From: Zantedeschia hybrid cultivar
Lineage: Eukaryota > Streptophyta > Magnoliopsida > Alismatales > Araceae
NCBI GenBank assembly: GCA_030544215.1
Contig: JARZZO010000004.1
Location: 16,790,501 to 16,854,500 of the forward strand
Direction: 5' to 3'
Length of the DNA stretch: 64,000 nt
Under the pieces are notes generated by a model that saw only the letters and a list, made by a program, of their open reading frames with translations, did no database searches and had not been told where the DNA came from. Both the position numbers and the translations under genes were made by a program. This document shows, piece by piece, positions 1-9,729 of this stretch; position 1 is the stretch's first letter; each line of letters opens with the position of its first letter.

Positions 1-304
1 CTGCATCTGCCTTCTTTATGGAGACAGTCAAATGGTCCATTGTTAGTATTTTTGCAGCTCCTGGTTTGTTATCTTAACTTTTCTTGCATTATCACCGGCC
101 TTTCACATGCTGATGCAAGGTTATTTTGCCAGATTACGTATGTCCTTATTGCCCTGAACTTATCTTACCATTGAGAAAAACATGGTAGAATTGGAGATGA
201 ACAAGGCTGCCAATGGAGCACTACTGTGCTATATGGCATATGAATCATCTTAATTGGTTGCATATGAACCTACTCTATATATGGGACATCTCTTTGGCTT
301 TTGA
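1..304. repeat. 304-bp direct repeat, copy A
   Basis: This segment is repeated in the same orientation at 17079-17382. The two copies have the same length (304 bp), few mismatches and no visible indel. Similarity stops abruptly after the shared TTTGGCTTTTGA. The left limit here is the window edge, so the repeat may be longer. Neither copy holds a convincing ORF, LTR terminus or TIR. It could be a segmental duplication flanking the F-box/Tat block, or two copies of an unrecognised dispersed element. Confidence 0.75.
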
Positions 305-924
305 GCTCTCCATTTTTCTCTTTGCTTTATGATATATATTTTTTTTGTCTATTTTGACTATCTGTGCAGGTGACAGCGTTTGATCAATTTAGTAATTTTG
401 CTCTTCATACCCAGTCAACTTATGTTTTGCATAACTTTGTTAAGCATAGCAAATAAATTTTCATCTGTGGATGATTAGATATAGTCTTTTCCCCTCATTT
501 GTTGCTAGGATTTTTAAATATTTTATTTTCATTTATTATTTTATTCATCTACACTATCAATGAAAAATTAAAGTTTTATATGTCCTATCTAGGCATCTAC
601 CATTGATACAAAACCTTTCAAGTAAGGCATCTATGGTGAACGAGGACAAAATTACTTTATACTTCCAAGGAGGAAACCCTTTTTAAGATACATTATGTCA
701 TGGTATGGACCCCCTCCCCTCGTGCATCGTGTTAAAGGTTAATGACCTGCTTAATGTGTGGTCCAATAGTCACCAAGCTACTGACAAAGGATGACTACGC
801 ATGCCTAGTGGTCACCAGATTTTATTATTTGTGTTGGATCAAGACACTAAGAGCAAAATTTCAAACTTTGAGAGTTGTTTGTATCTCCTTTTCAATTTGC
901 AGATATAGACTTCAATTCAAACTT
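305..924. other. AT-rich intergenic DNA, no gene seen
   Basis: AT-rich sequence with short poly-T runs and no codon-like pattern. The 163-codon open frame that crosses 742-1233 runs into the LTR fragment at 925 and looks fortuitous. Confidence 0.5.
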
Positions 925-1142
925 GAGGAAATCAACCGCGAGGAGGATCACGTGGACTTCGCTAGAGGTCGGGCATTTGCGCGGCTGGCGGTATCACATC
1001 GAGGGAACCAATCAGACGTGGATTCGAATCCGCATGTGGTAATGTCAATTACCCGTTCTAATCTGGTTTTGGTTTATTTGAAACGGGAAACGGATCGTCG
1101 TATTTTATTTTTTAATTTCTACTGCGTTTGCAATCCGGAGAA
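925..1142 (+). mobile_element. Copia LTR 3'-end fragment
   Basis: The sequence is similar to the reverse complement of the 3' end of the solo copia LTRs at 11919-13469 and 41538-43077. Shared landmarks are a GAGGAGGATCACGTGGACTT-like stretch, GGATTCGAATCCGCA, and a terminal ATCCGGAGAAAC. Only the last ~220 bp of the LTR are present, so it is a truncated remnant in plus orientation. No target duplication is visible. Confidence 0.65.
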
Positions 1143-1668
1143 ACACAAGAACTCAATAGTGGATAATAGCACAACTTTGAATCTAGCAGTTGCTCTTGAT
1201 GTTAAGAGATATGGAATATTTACATTAAGGTGATGTTGTTAGATTGATATGGTTGTCTTAACAGACATGTTGACTGATTTTTTAAATTATTCAATAGTAA
1301 AACAAGGATGCAAAGAAGGGGAGGAACATCACAGTTACATTTTATAATGAATGGTTTGAACTCTTTGATAATATGTTTTATTTTTTAAATTCAATTAGGA
1401 ATCATTTTGTATTAAGAATAGGGTATAGTAATAGTTGCCTACTTATCAGGTTCAAAAGCAAATGGGAGGATATATATAACAAAGTAAACTCCCCGGACAG
1501 AAACATCAAGTAGAGACAGTGATATAACTCCTTAACATCCCATTTATGTAAATTCGGATGAAGAAGAAAGTGCAACATTTGATCTACCCGCGTCAAAGAG
1601 AAGTGCAAGTAAGGTGAGGAGCAAGTTTGAGAGCAAAAGAAGAAGCGAGGATGATGTTAGTATTGTTG
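1143..1668. other. AT-rich intergenic DNA
   Basis: No gene, RNA or repeat boundary is recognisable. Small open frames on the minus strand (for example 1402-1608) are hydrophobic, lack family motifs, and are probably chance. Confidence 0.4.
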
Positions 1669-1673
1669 ATGAC

Positions 1674-2419
1674 TGATGAGGCAGAATCCGATTCGTCCCA
1701 TTTTAACAAGTCCAGCACTGAGATCAGCGGCCTAGCAGCCCTCGGCCCAGTAGGCTTCGGCCCATCAGCGGTCCAACCCCCTTCGGCCCAGTAGCCGTAT
1801 CCGGTCCACTCCGGTGGGAAGGTTAGACACTATGGCAGTTTACCAATAAACCCAGAACATAGTCCTATATCGGCTACCACCGTTAAGCAACTTCTATCCT
1901 CCGCTATAAATACAAGGCTATTTATTACCAAAGGTATGTCTTCGAGACCCCAAGGACTACAGTCCAAAAAGCATTAAATCTACTTCTTCCACCTCTTCGC
2001 CTTCTGAATCGAATTATCTTCAGAAGCTAACTTAACCGTCGGAGGGGGTTCCTTAGGGCTGAAGCCCGGGACTCCTACTGACTGGTTTTTCTTCTTCTTT
2101 TCCTCCTTCTGCAGGGGCCTCGGTTTGAATCTTCGCCGACCTTTCCGAGTCGGTCTCGGCCACCGACCTCGGGTCTTCTCCCTCCGGTCTGACGCCATTC
2201 GCCGGCTGGTCCTCCTCGTAGTGAAGGTGCCTCGGCTACGCCTTCCGTAGGCTAGCCCACATCCGACCAGGCGTCCCTCGGCTTCGAATCATCGGCCTCG
2301 TCTCCGCCCTCGCCGCGTTTCGGATCACCGTCGGGCCTCTTCTCCGATCCGATCCAGCTTCGGATCCCAACTTCAGATTCCAGCCCCGGAATCCAGTCGT
2401 GATAGCTTCGGCTACATCA
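1674..2419 (+). mobile_element. Solo LTR (gypsy-like, 746 bp)
   Basis: The unit begins TGATGAGGCAG and ends GGCTACATCA, so it has the TG...CA termini extended to TGATG/CATCA that the Tat-type LTRs in this window also show. It is flanked by ATGAC (1669-1673) and ATGCC (2420-2424), a 5-bp target duplication with one mismatch. A TATA box (TATAAATA, 1905-1912) on the plus strand gives the orientation. The GC-rich, CGG-rich composition contrasts with its AT-rich flanks. No internal domain or second LTR is seen, so this is a solo LTR left by recombination. Confidence 0.75.
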
Positions 2420-2424
2420 ATGCC

Positions 2425-2814
2425 ATTTTACGTTGTTAGGGAAAATTATAAAAAGTCGCTTGTCCTTGTCCTCGTTGCAATAATCCAAGAAGCAATGAAG
2501 ATTATCATCATTGTATAATGAGTTAGAAGATGTATGACACTTGTATTATTTTATTTTGTTTCATATTTGATGATGTTATTTTTACATTTGTCAAATATTT
2601 TTATATTTTTTATTACTTTGAAGGTTATACTATCTAATTTAAAAACATTATCAAATAGGTCATTGCAATTTTTTAAAATTGTAACATTTTTGCCAAAAAC
2701 AAGAGGTAAGCTTCATTTTTAAAAATTATCATGAATCGTATGTTCTTATAATTTTTTATCATGAAACTGTATAAAAAATTATAGTGCAACCAAATACCTC
2801 ATTAGGTACAAATA
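2425..2814. other. AT-rich intergenic DNA
   Basis: Very AT-rich sequence with poly-A and poly-T stretches. I see no gene or element boundary. Confidence 0.4.
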
Positions 2815-3366
2815 TAATTTTATTTGATAAATTAAGTTTTACACATTTAATTCTGATAATGTTAGAAAATGAAGCCACAAATTTCATAATGAGGTAGCCA
2901 ATGAGCCCCCCAATTGCCTTCAGTACTACAGAGCGATCTTCTTTCCCTATTCATCCTTAGTTTTTGTTTCTCTTCCCTTTTCATATTCGCCCATTTAAGG
3001 TTGGATTTTTAGTACATGCCGGGGTTGTTGATGCTGCATGGTTTGCTTTCACGGTGATTAAGATTTCCTTCTCGAAATCCAAGTCAATTTGTTGATTATG
3101 TAACAGCTTTAATTGGTTGCACATTGGAATTGCAGGGTGCACAGAATGGGATGCAATAATATAGGAAAAGAGGATCATGCCAACGTAGCCGTGCTCCTCT
3201 GCTCTCACAGCTGTCTGCAAACGAGGAGGAAGTCGAAGGTGCAGCTGCCCTTCCCCTTGGTGCTGGAGATTCTTTCCAGACTCCCTGTGAAATATGTGTT
3301 TCGATTCAAGTGCATGTGCAAGGATTCGTGTCCCCTGCCCCGCAATTATCCTATTATGGAGAGCGG
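2815..3366 (+). repeat. Duplicated F-box 5' block, copy 1
   Basis: About 550 bp match 4920-5660, covering the upstream region and the first ~75 codons of the F-box gene. Shared landmarks include GATAAATTAAGTT, a run reading AGCGATCTTCTTTCC, TTCATATTCGCCCATT and TTGCTTTCACGGTGATTAAG. Copy 2 has an extra ~170 bp near 5180-5350 that copy 1 lacks. This is a local duplication of the gene start, about 2.2 kb apart. Confidence 0.75.
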
Positions 3367-3370
3367 ATGA
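3146..3370 (+). pseudogene. F-box gene copy 1, truncated 5' fragment
   Basis: The ATG at 3146 opens a frame that aligns codon by codon with the F-box copy at 5445. The N-terminal F-box is clear, with LPFPLVLEILSRLPVK followed by YVFRFKCMCKDS, the canonical helical F-box core that docks on SKP1 in SCF ubiquitin ligases. Here the Arg codon that is a stop in copy 2 is intact. The frame is cut after about 75 codons, where a copia LTR fragment begins (about 3367). No substrate-binding domain remains, so this is a dead remnant. Confidence 0.8.
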
Positions 3371-3962
3371 TTCCGTATTGAACACACTATTACTTTCGAG
3401 GGCATCTCCTTGAATCCGATCGCTTGACTTATTAATAACCCATAGTTAGGGATTCGTTAGTCAATGTCAAAGTTCAGAGACGTACCAACAAGATATCTTT
3501 GGTGTCTTAGGTCCAAGGATCATCTATGCAACCGTGACAAAAAAATTAAGCTGGTTAATAATGAGGTATATACCATGCAGCGATTCATAGTCAGATCAGT
3601 TTAGTGAACTCATTCATCAATGAGCACCTACAGGTCCAGTATAGTGTCTCCACACAAGTGACTTATAGGATCAGTCACCATCATCATATAAGCTGAAGAA
3701 ACATATACTAGTATATCCGGATGTTTGATGTCTTTATTAAACATCATCCGACTATGAACAATTAAGAACATGAGTTTATAAGTCTTCGGTCCCGTAATTA
3801 TAATCTCATATATAATTCGAAGACTATTGCACATGTTTATGGACTTTATCGTGATACGATAAATAAAGATCGATTTAATTACACAATGAATTTATGTCAT
3901 TATATTAATAATCTGAATTATACACAGTATTGGATTGGCTTTCAGGCCACCTAATACTAATA
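3367..3962 (-). mobile_element. Copia LTR 5'-half fragment
   Basis: This matches the terminal ~585 bp of the solo copia LTRs at 12885-13469 and 42490-43077, in the same minus orientation. Landmarks are CCGTATTGAACACA, GTGTCTCCACACAAGTGAC, TTATGTCATTATATTAATAA and the terminal GGCCACCTAATACTAATA. It joins directly to the truncated F-box coding sequence on the left, so its insertion or a later deletion removed the rest of F-box copy 1. A poly-C run follows at about 3969. Confidence 0.75.
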
Positions 3963-4430
3963 CTTATCCCCCCCCCCCCTGGCACATGGTCTACCCTCAG
4001 CGGCCAAACGGAGCCTATGAGCTCTACTGAGGTGGCCATGTTAGGGAGCCATCTAGGCGAGAACCGGAGAGCTGGCGGGCCAAGTCATATCCAGTGCCTA
4101 TATCCGTGGGAACATCCTAGGCCCGCCGTTGGGCGGTTCCCTAGGCTGTTCTAACTGGTGAACCTAAATGGGCCCGGACCCTGGGCCTTATATATAGAGA
4201 GAGAGAGAGAGAGGTGACAAACGTAGTATTCCCTTCTTTATTTCCTTATTTGATGCATAAGAGGAAGGACACTACTTAGCTTGGCTTGGCTTTGTTTGCA
4301 CCCATTAGGAGGGAGAAAGAAAATCATTCCAAATCAGAAAATATAAGTCTAGGAAAAAATAGATGGGACGTACCATTTCATAGTTGACTTGTAAGACATC
4401 CATCCACAGGATATATTCATATTTCAAAAT
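3963..4430. other. Intergenic DNA with poly-C and GA microsatellites
   Basis: Begins with a homopolymer of about a dozen C (about 3969-3980). A GC-rich stretch follows, then a TATATATA run at about 4188 passing straight into a GA microsatellite (about 4196-4213). No gene is recognised. The TATA-like run after GC-rich sequence resembles LTR promoter DNA, but no termini were found. Confidence 0.4.
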
Positions 4431-4441
4431 AGGACATTCCT

Positions 4442-4753
4442 GAACCAGTTGCCTAGTGCAGTTGGTTCACCCACCTCCCTTGCAAAAGGGAGGTCTCAGG
4501 TTCGATTCTTGGTTGGGGCCTAAAAACTCCTCAGTTATATGGCCTCGGTGCTATTGGGATATTTATCTCCTGGTCTGTGAGATTACTTCTCCAGAAATCA
4601 GGCGGACCTAGAATTATCGCCTAATTAGGCGGACCCCTCGACCCGGCCGAAATTATCTCCAACTTTGGAGGAAATCTCGGGTTCCGATTGAACTCCGGTC
4701 ACTTGTAAATAGTTGTACAGACTCGGCCTCCGAATCCTACCAAAAAAAAAAAA
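4442..4753 (+). mobile_element. tRNA-derived SINE (312 bp)
   Basis: The 5' end carries an RNA polymerase III internal promoter: a box A match TAGTGCAGTTGG (4454-4465) and a box B match GGTTCGATTCT (4499-4509). These sit about 34 bp apart, as in a tRNA-derived head. The body continues about 240 bp and ends in a poly-A tract (4742-4753). The element is flanked by perfect 11-bp target duplications, AGGACATTCCT at 4431-4441 and 4754-4764. Length, pol III boxes, A-tail and TSD together are diagnostic of a SINE mobilised by a LINE. It lies between the two F-box copies and is absent from the equivalent upstream position of copy 1. Confidence 0.93.
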
Positions 4754-4919
4754 AGGACATTCCTCCTCGCATAGGAAATCGTAATCAGGAGACTTAAAAG
4801 TAGGGCATCCCTTCACACAGGGGGAATCGTAGCTAATTTCTCCGATACATTAGAATGTTATCTGCAATGCTTGGTGTCACTAAGATAAAGAAATCTTAAG
4901 AGATAAGAAAAGAAAAACT

Positions 4920-5444
4920 TATACAATTTTATTTGATAAATTAAGTTCTACACATTTAATTCTGATAATCTTACAACATAAAGCCGCAAATTAATTCGAT
5001 AATCAGGTAGGCAAGGAGCCCTGCAATTGCCTTTGACACTGCAAAGCGATCTTCTTTCCTTATTGATCCTCAATTTTTTTGTTTCTTCCCTTTTCATATT
5101 CGCCCATTAAGGTTGGATTTTTAGTATACGGGGTCGTTGATGCTGCACGGTTTGCTTTCACGGTGATTAAGATTTCCTTCTATAAACAGATTCTGCCATA
5201 AATTGTAGGTTGAGATGTCTATATATGCATAGCAATATTTCCTCCTATTCTATCTTTCTTCCTGGTGATGTATCAGTTATTAAACAGCTAGCGAACAAAA
5301 GTTCCTTCCACGCACACGAATTCTTGGCTAGCAGCTTAATATATAGGTTGGTAATGGTACCTTCTTAATTCCTGAACTCCAGCTCAATTTGTTGATGGGT
5401 ACCAGCTTAAATTGTTTGTACATTGGAAATGCAGAGTGCACAGA
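4920..5444 (+). repeat. Duplicated F-box upstream block, copy 2
   Basis: This is the second copy of the sequence at 2815-3145, sharing the same landmarks upstream of the F-box ATG. About 170 bp (5180-5350, including TATATATGCATAGC) are present here but missing from copy 1. A possible splice acceptor (AAATGCAG, about 5431-5433) sits just upstream of the ATG in both copies, so part of this block could be a 5' UTR intron. Confidence 0.65.
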
Positions 5445-6695
5445 ATGGGATGCGATAATATAGGAAAAGAGGGTGATGGGAACGTAGCTGCTCTCCGCCG
5501 CTTTCGGAGCTGTCCGCAAACGAGGAGGAAGTCAAAGGTGCAGCTGCCTTTCCCCTTGGTCCTGGAGATTCTTTCCAGACTCCCTGTGAAATATGTGTTT
5601 TGATTCAAGTGCGTGTGCAAGGACTGGTGTTCCCTGCCCCGCAATTATCATTTCATGGAACTACACCTAGTAAACTGGGCTGCCAAGGGGGGCTACCCTG
5701 GCCTCCTCTTCTACATTAAAGATTTTCCGAAGGGCATATTCTTCTATTATTTCCAAGATGGGGAGCCCTGCATAGGCATTCATGACCGCCAAGAAGGACG
5801 CCTTCACAAGGAGCACAAGTTCACTAAGAGGTGGGTGAGAAGCGAGTGGTCCTTCCAGATGTCCAACAGCTGCAACGGCTTGATCTGCATCCGTGGGTAC
5901 CACAATCCGGACACGCACCTAGTTAATCCCAGTACTAGAGAATCCAGGCTTCTCCCACACAGCAGCAGAGACAAGAGCGGCGGCGCTGCTGTGGTCGGCC
6001 TTGGATACCATGCCGTCTCCCACAAGTACACGGTGCTCCGTTTGAACGAATGTGACCAGTACGCCGAGGTGTTCACTTTGGGAACTCGGCAGTGGCGAGG
6101 ACTCGGCTATGTCCGGTTCCCCATCGACTTTGATGAGAAGCCCGTCCTTCTATTCGGGGCTCTCCACTTGCCCATCCGTTACTACAAACACAATGTCACT
6201 GAAGCTGTGATCTTCACGTTCTACATCGCTAATGAGACCTTCAGCACCATCCCCCACCCTGAAGCTGACATGATCCAAGGACAAGACTCACATGACCAAG
6301 GTCCGTGGCAGATCGCTGACCTAGGGGGCTACCTATCCTTTCTCGTGGGACGCAAGTCCAGCCACCTAATGGACATATAGGTAATGGGAGACTCCGACTA
6401 TTGCTTGCGGAGGTGGGTGAAGGCATTCAGCATTGATCTACGTTTGCTACACGCCGGCTTCATCCGCGATCCATCTATGCGGCCTGTTGACTGGATCTGC
6501 CTTTGGAAGGGAAAAATCTTGTTCACGCTCACAGATGATCAACATTTCTACAGCTACGATCCCATCTCCAAGACAGCCTACGAGCTCCAGATCGAACAAG
6601 GGCGCATCCTTCCGTACACAGAAAGCTTGATCTCGGCTAAAGCTCTCACGAAAGGCCTTTTCTCTCCTGAAACCAGCACGTCCACCAATCTTTAG
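5445..6695 (+). pseudogene. F-box gene copy 2, disrupted by two in-frame stops
   Basis: One frame runs from the ATG at 5445 to TAG at 6693-6695 (416 codons), the usual size for a plant F-box protein with a C-terminal F-box-associated or kelch-like region. The F-box (residues about 35-70) reads LPFPLVLEILSRLPVKYVF then FKCVCKDW. The later part has family-like features: SNSCNGLICI, NPSTRESRLLP, LGYHAVSHKYTVLR and a terminal RRWVKAFSI. The frame is broken twice, by TGA at 5601-5603 (the aligned codon in copy 1 is CGA, Arg) and by TAG at 6378-6380 where a Trp is expected. Both fit C-to-T or G-to-A decay. No frameshift is seen, so this is a recent pseudogene. An SCF substrate-adaptor role can only be assigned to its ancestor. 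Confidence 0.8.
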
Positions 6696-7329
6696 CATTG
6701 TTGCATGCTCTTCATCTTTTATAGGGGGGGGGGGGGGGAGCGTGTTCCATTCTCGGAGCTGCAACAGAAACCCCTCTCTGGATGCAGCATGTTCCATCCT
6801 CTATGCATGTTGTAATGCACCTCAGGGCGCATCCTCTCCAAATCCCCTCCTCTTAATATCAAAAGGAATAAATTTTTTTAAAATTTTAAAATATTTTAAA
6901 CATTGAAATTTAATTTTTATCATTTGATCGATCTAAAAACTTAATCATAACCGTTCAATCAAAGATGGTCTTCTTTGGAAATCAAAAGTAAAACTTAATG
7001 CATCAGATGGAATCAACCTAAGGGTTGATCTAATTAATTTTTTATTTTAAATATTTTTAATTATTATTTTTTGATGTGCACAGATAGCTACAATTGATTT
7101 TTCAAGACTGGATGATAAAAATTAAAATCACAAAGATAGAAACCTCTTCTCGACGATTGCAAAATAATGGACGGTGATTTCCCTTCTTCCACATCCCTGC
7201 TCTGAAAACCTCTCTCTATCTCCCTATTGGATATACCTAAAGCAAAATCCATGCGCATGCACGTGAACGACGAAGACAACGAGCTCTCAAGGCCGAAAAA
7301 CACCATAAGGAAACCCACGGAATTAACCT
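6696..7329. other. F-box 3' flank, poly-G tract and AT-rich DNA
   Basis: The first ~160 bp are probably the former 3' UTR of the F-box gene. A poly-G homopolymer lies near 6725-6739. From about 6865 the sequence is AT-rich with repeated A/T runs. No gene or RNA is recognised. Confidence 0.4.
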
Positions 7330-7925
7330 ATATGAACTCCTTGGTTTCCTCTCTCTCCATCTCCGTATGTATGTAATTTTATGGGGAGTCACGATGGAAG
7401 AGAGACTAATCCAAGAGTTATAACTATAATGGAATTCCTTCCCATAACTGGAAATTCAAAGGACCACTATGGGTTAACCATAACTAAAATATTACCCCCA
7501 TGCACCAAGCCCATTAGTCTGCATCAATTGTGTAGCCCAACAAGTTGAGAAAAAGTGGACCACTACTGTGTAAGGAATCTAACATTCTTCCACTTGGTCC
7601 ATCTTATCTCAAGCACATACAATTTTACTTTGAAAACATACAAATATATAGTACATATAACTTTTAAAAACAATTTGAAAATTTTAATTCCATGGTCATG
7701 GACCTGGAACTGCAAATTTAGTATGTGCGCATGTTTAGAAAACAAACAAAAAATTGCATATTGTTCTTATTGATAAGATCCATACAATTAATTATGAAAA
7801 AATCAAATGGCACAAGTCATGATAGTAAATACATTTCAATTATACATCCCCTTCCATGTATTGCAATGTCCCCAACTCATCAATTGAACACTTAATATGG
7901 AAGTAGAAATAAATTGATACCTAAT
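7330..7925 (-). mobile_element. Decayed copia element, 3' LTR end and PPT (left part)
   Basis: Read on the minus strand, the sequence ending at 7585 is purine-rich (GGACCAAGTGGAAGAA) and is followed at 7584 by TGTTAGATTCC. That is the polypurine tract/LTR-start arrangement of plant copia elements. The LTR would run leftwards to an unidentified end. The internal part continues right to 7925, is interrupted by the Tat element at 7926-14076, and appears to resume at 14082. No coding domain survives. Confidence 0.4.
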
Positions 7926-8543
7926 TGATGTAGTCGAGGCTATCACTGTCGGATTCATGAAGCAGAATCCGAATGTCAGTCGGATGACCAGTGGCCGAGA
8001 GAGATCCGGACCGAGAGGTGGGCAGAGATTGGACCGAGACTCCTGCGCAAAGAAGGAACCAGTCAAGAAGGGTCCTGGGTTTCGGCCCAAGAGAACTCCC
8101 TCCGATGGTAAAGTCAGTCCCGGCAGAAAAAACTAAATGTTTAGAAGGAAGAAGAAGCTTGAGTGCTTATGGTGTACCTTTTTCGCAGTGAACAGCGTTC
8201 CTTTTATAGTATAGGATGATGGTTCCTTTCTTACGACAGTCGATATAGGACTATGTTTGCGGATTTGACAGGAAATCGCTAAAATACCCTGTTAATAGGC
8301 CGAAGGCCTACTAGCAATCAATCGAAATGGGCCGGACCCATCTCGGCTTATCATGTACTCGGTTTGGGCCGAATACTGCCGCTTGGTTACTGAGCCCATT
8401 ATGTGTGGGCCGGACCTGTGCTGATCCAGCAAGGCGCCTGGGCCAAGTCTGTTCAACTGGCTTCGTGGGCCGAGTGAGCTTCGACCCCCTCTCTTGTTGG
8501 ACCAGCCCCCAAGTGTTGGGCCTAATCGGATTCTCCTCCATCA
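7926..8543 (-). repeat. Tat element 1, 3' LTR
   Basis: A 618-bp LTR in minus orientation. On the minus strand it has TG...CA termini and a TATA box (TATAAAAG, complement of 8201-8208). The adjoining 8544-8562 is purine-rich on the minus strand (AGAGTAGGGGGCCCTG), as expected for a polypurine tract. Length and sequence match the 31098-31715 and 43441-44057 LTRs. Confidence 0.85.
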
Positions 8544-8664
8544 CAGGGCCCCCTACTCTCGTCGTTCTCTACTGTCGTGAGACGCCGAGAGTAAGATCTA
8601 AATCCGCATGAAGGATACTTAGGTTCGGCGAATAGATAACCTTTGTCTGAAACCGAGAGTTGGT

Positions 8665-8796
8665 GACAAACTTCTTCGTCCCAGGCCGAGGGTTGAAGAC
8701 AAACTTCTTCGTCCCAGGCCGAGGGTTGATGACAAACTTCTTCATCCCAGGCCGAGGGTTGATGACAAACCCCTTCGTCCAAGGCCGAGAGTTTGG
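8665..8796. repeat. 33-bp minisatellite (4 copies)
   Basis: Four tandem units with starts at 8665, 8698, 8731 and 8764, exactly 33 bp apart. Each begins GACAAAC, contains TTCGTCCCAGGCCGAG, and is followed by GGTTGAT or GGTTGAA. It lies in the noncoding part of Tat element 1 upstream of the antisense gene. Element 2 has only a degenerate pair at the equivalent place (about 31825-31875), so copy number varies within the family. Confidence 0.85.
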
Positions 8797-8883
8797 TAAG
8801 TGTTCAAACATCTGGGCGCCAAATGATGGCGAGAATAATTTTGAATCTCCCGCCGATAGGTTCGCTCCGTGAGGAGCATGGAA

Positions 8884-9323
8884 CACGTGGCGAGCATCTG
8901 AGGTACTGTTGTACGGCCGGGAGATCTCCATCGTCAATTGCTATCACTCGGATCACCGCCACTTCGGCTCTCTACCCGAGGACTCACTCGGATTACCGCC
9001 ACTCAGGCTTTCAATACGAGGATCATGGACACGCGGTGAGCATCCGGATGAGTAGCCGAAAGGTCGGGTCGGTCCTGGCCATTGATGGCTTTTCTTCGAT
9101 CGTGCAGCCCACTCATCATCATGACAAAGGACAGGACACGTGGCAAACATCCGAGCGGGGAGTGGCCGAAGGGTTGAAGGATCTCGACCGTTGGTCCGCC
9201 ATCCAACCCCTTGAGGTTTCCCTATAAATCTCGACTTATTCGCCTCAGAACTGTTCTACGCTATCTCTCTCTCTAAAACCTCTTGTGCCAGACTCGTCAT
9301 CATGACAAAGGACAGGACACGTG
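8884..9323 (+). promoter_or_regulatory. G-box array upstream of antisense ORF
   Basis: Three perfect CACGTG palindromes (8884-8889, 9137-9142, 9318-9323) occur within a repeated module of the form GGACACGTGGCRARCATC, plus a degenerate one near 9029. The ACACGTGGC context matches the plant G-box/ABRE core recognised by bZIP and bHLH factors. The modules precede TATA boxes at 9223 and 9404. Function as enhancers of the antisense gene is inferred from position and repetition. Confidence 0.55.
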
Positions 9324-9482
9324 GCAAACATCCGAGCGGGGAGTGGCCGAAGGGTTGAAGGATCTCGACCGTTGGTCCGCCATCCAACCCCTCGAGGTTT
9401 CCCTATAAATCCCGACTTATTCGCCTCAGAACTGTTCTACGCTATCTCTCTCTCTAAAATCTCTTGCGCCAGACCGATTCTG
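9121..9482 (+). repeat. 181-bp tandem duplication of a promoter
   Basis: 9121-9301 is repeated at 9302-9482 with only a few mismatches. The duplicated unit contains the G-box module, a GGATCTCGACCGTTGG stretch, the TATA box CCCTATAAATC, and the downstream pyrimidine-rich CTATCTCTCTCTCT leader. Element 2 (31098-44057) has a single copy, so the duplication occurred after the two elements diverged. Confidence 0.9.
9404..9410 (+). promoter_or_regulatory. TATA box of antisense ORF (proximal copy)
   Basis: TATAAAT in the context CCCTATAAATC, about 325 bp upstream of the ATG at 9730. The duplicated copy lies at 9223-9229 and the orthologous one in element 2 at 32274-32280. A CT-rich leader follows about 30 bp downstream, where transcription would be expected to start. 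Confidence 0.6.
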
Positions 9483-9729
9483 CAAGCAGCTCCGCGAGCG
9501 TCCCTTCTTCCTCGGCTGCGAGTGTTCCATCAAGGTCATCCGAGAGTGTCTCATCAACTGCTTGGGATTTCCTGATATGAGGGTAAGCCTCAGTCCCCGC
9601 CTCATCTATTTTCAATATATGTCCAACATCTCTTTTTCGGCCGAGAGCAGTTCGTCCTGCTCTTCGTCCAAACTTGTTCCCCAACCTTCTCTTTCATCTC
9701 CTTTCTCCTTGAACTCCTTCCGTTCTGAC

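Noticed and set aside
742..1233. 163-codon open frame
   Set aside because: It crosses an LTR fragment at 925 and has no domain or gene-like composition.
4442..4520. Possible tRNA gene (box A and box B present)
   Set aside because: No acceptor stem pairing or CCA-compatible end. The body continues to a poly-A tail with a TSD, so it is a SINE head.
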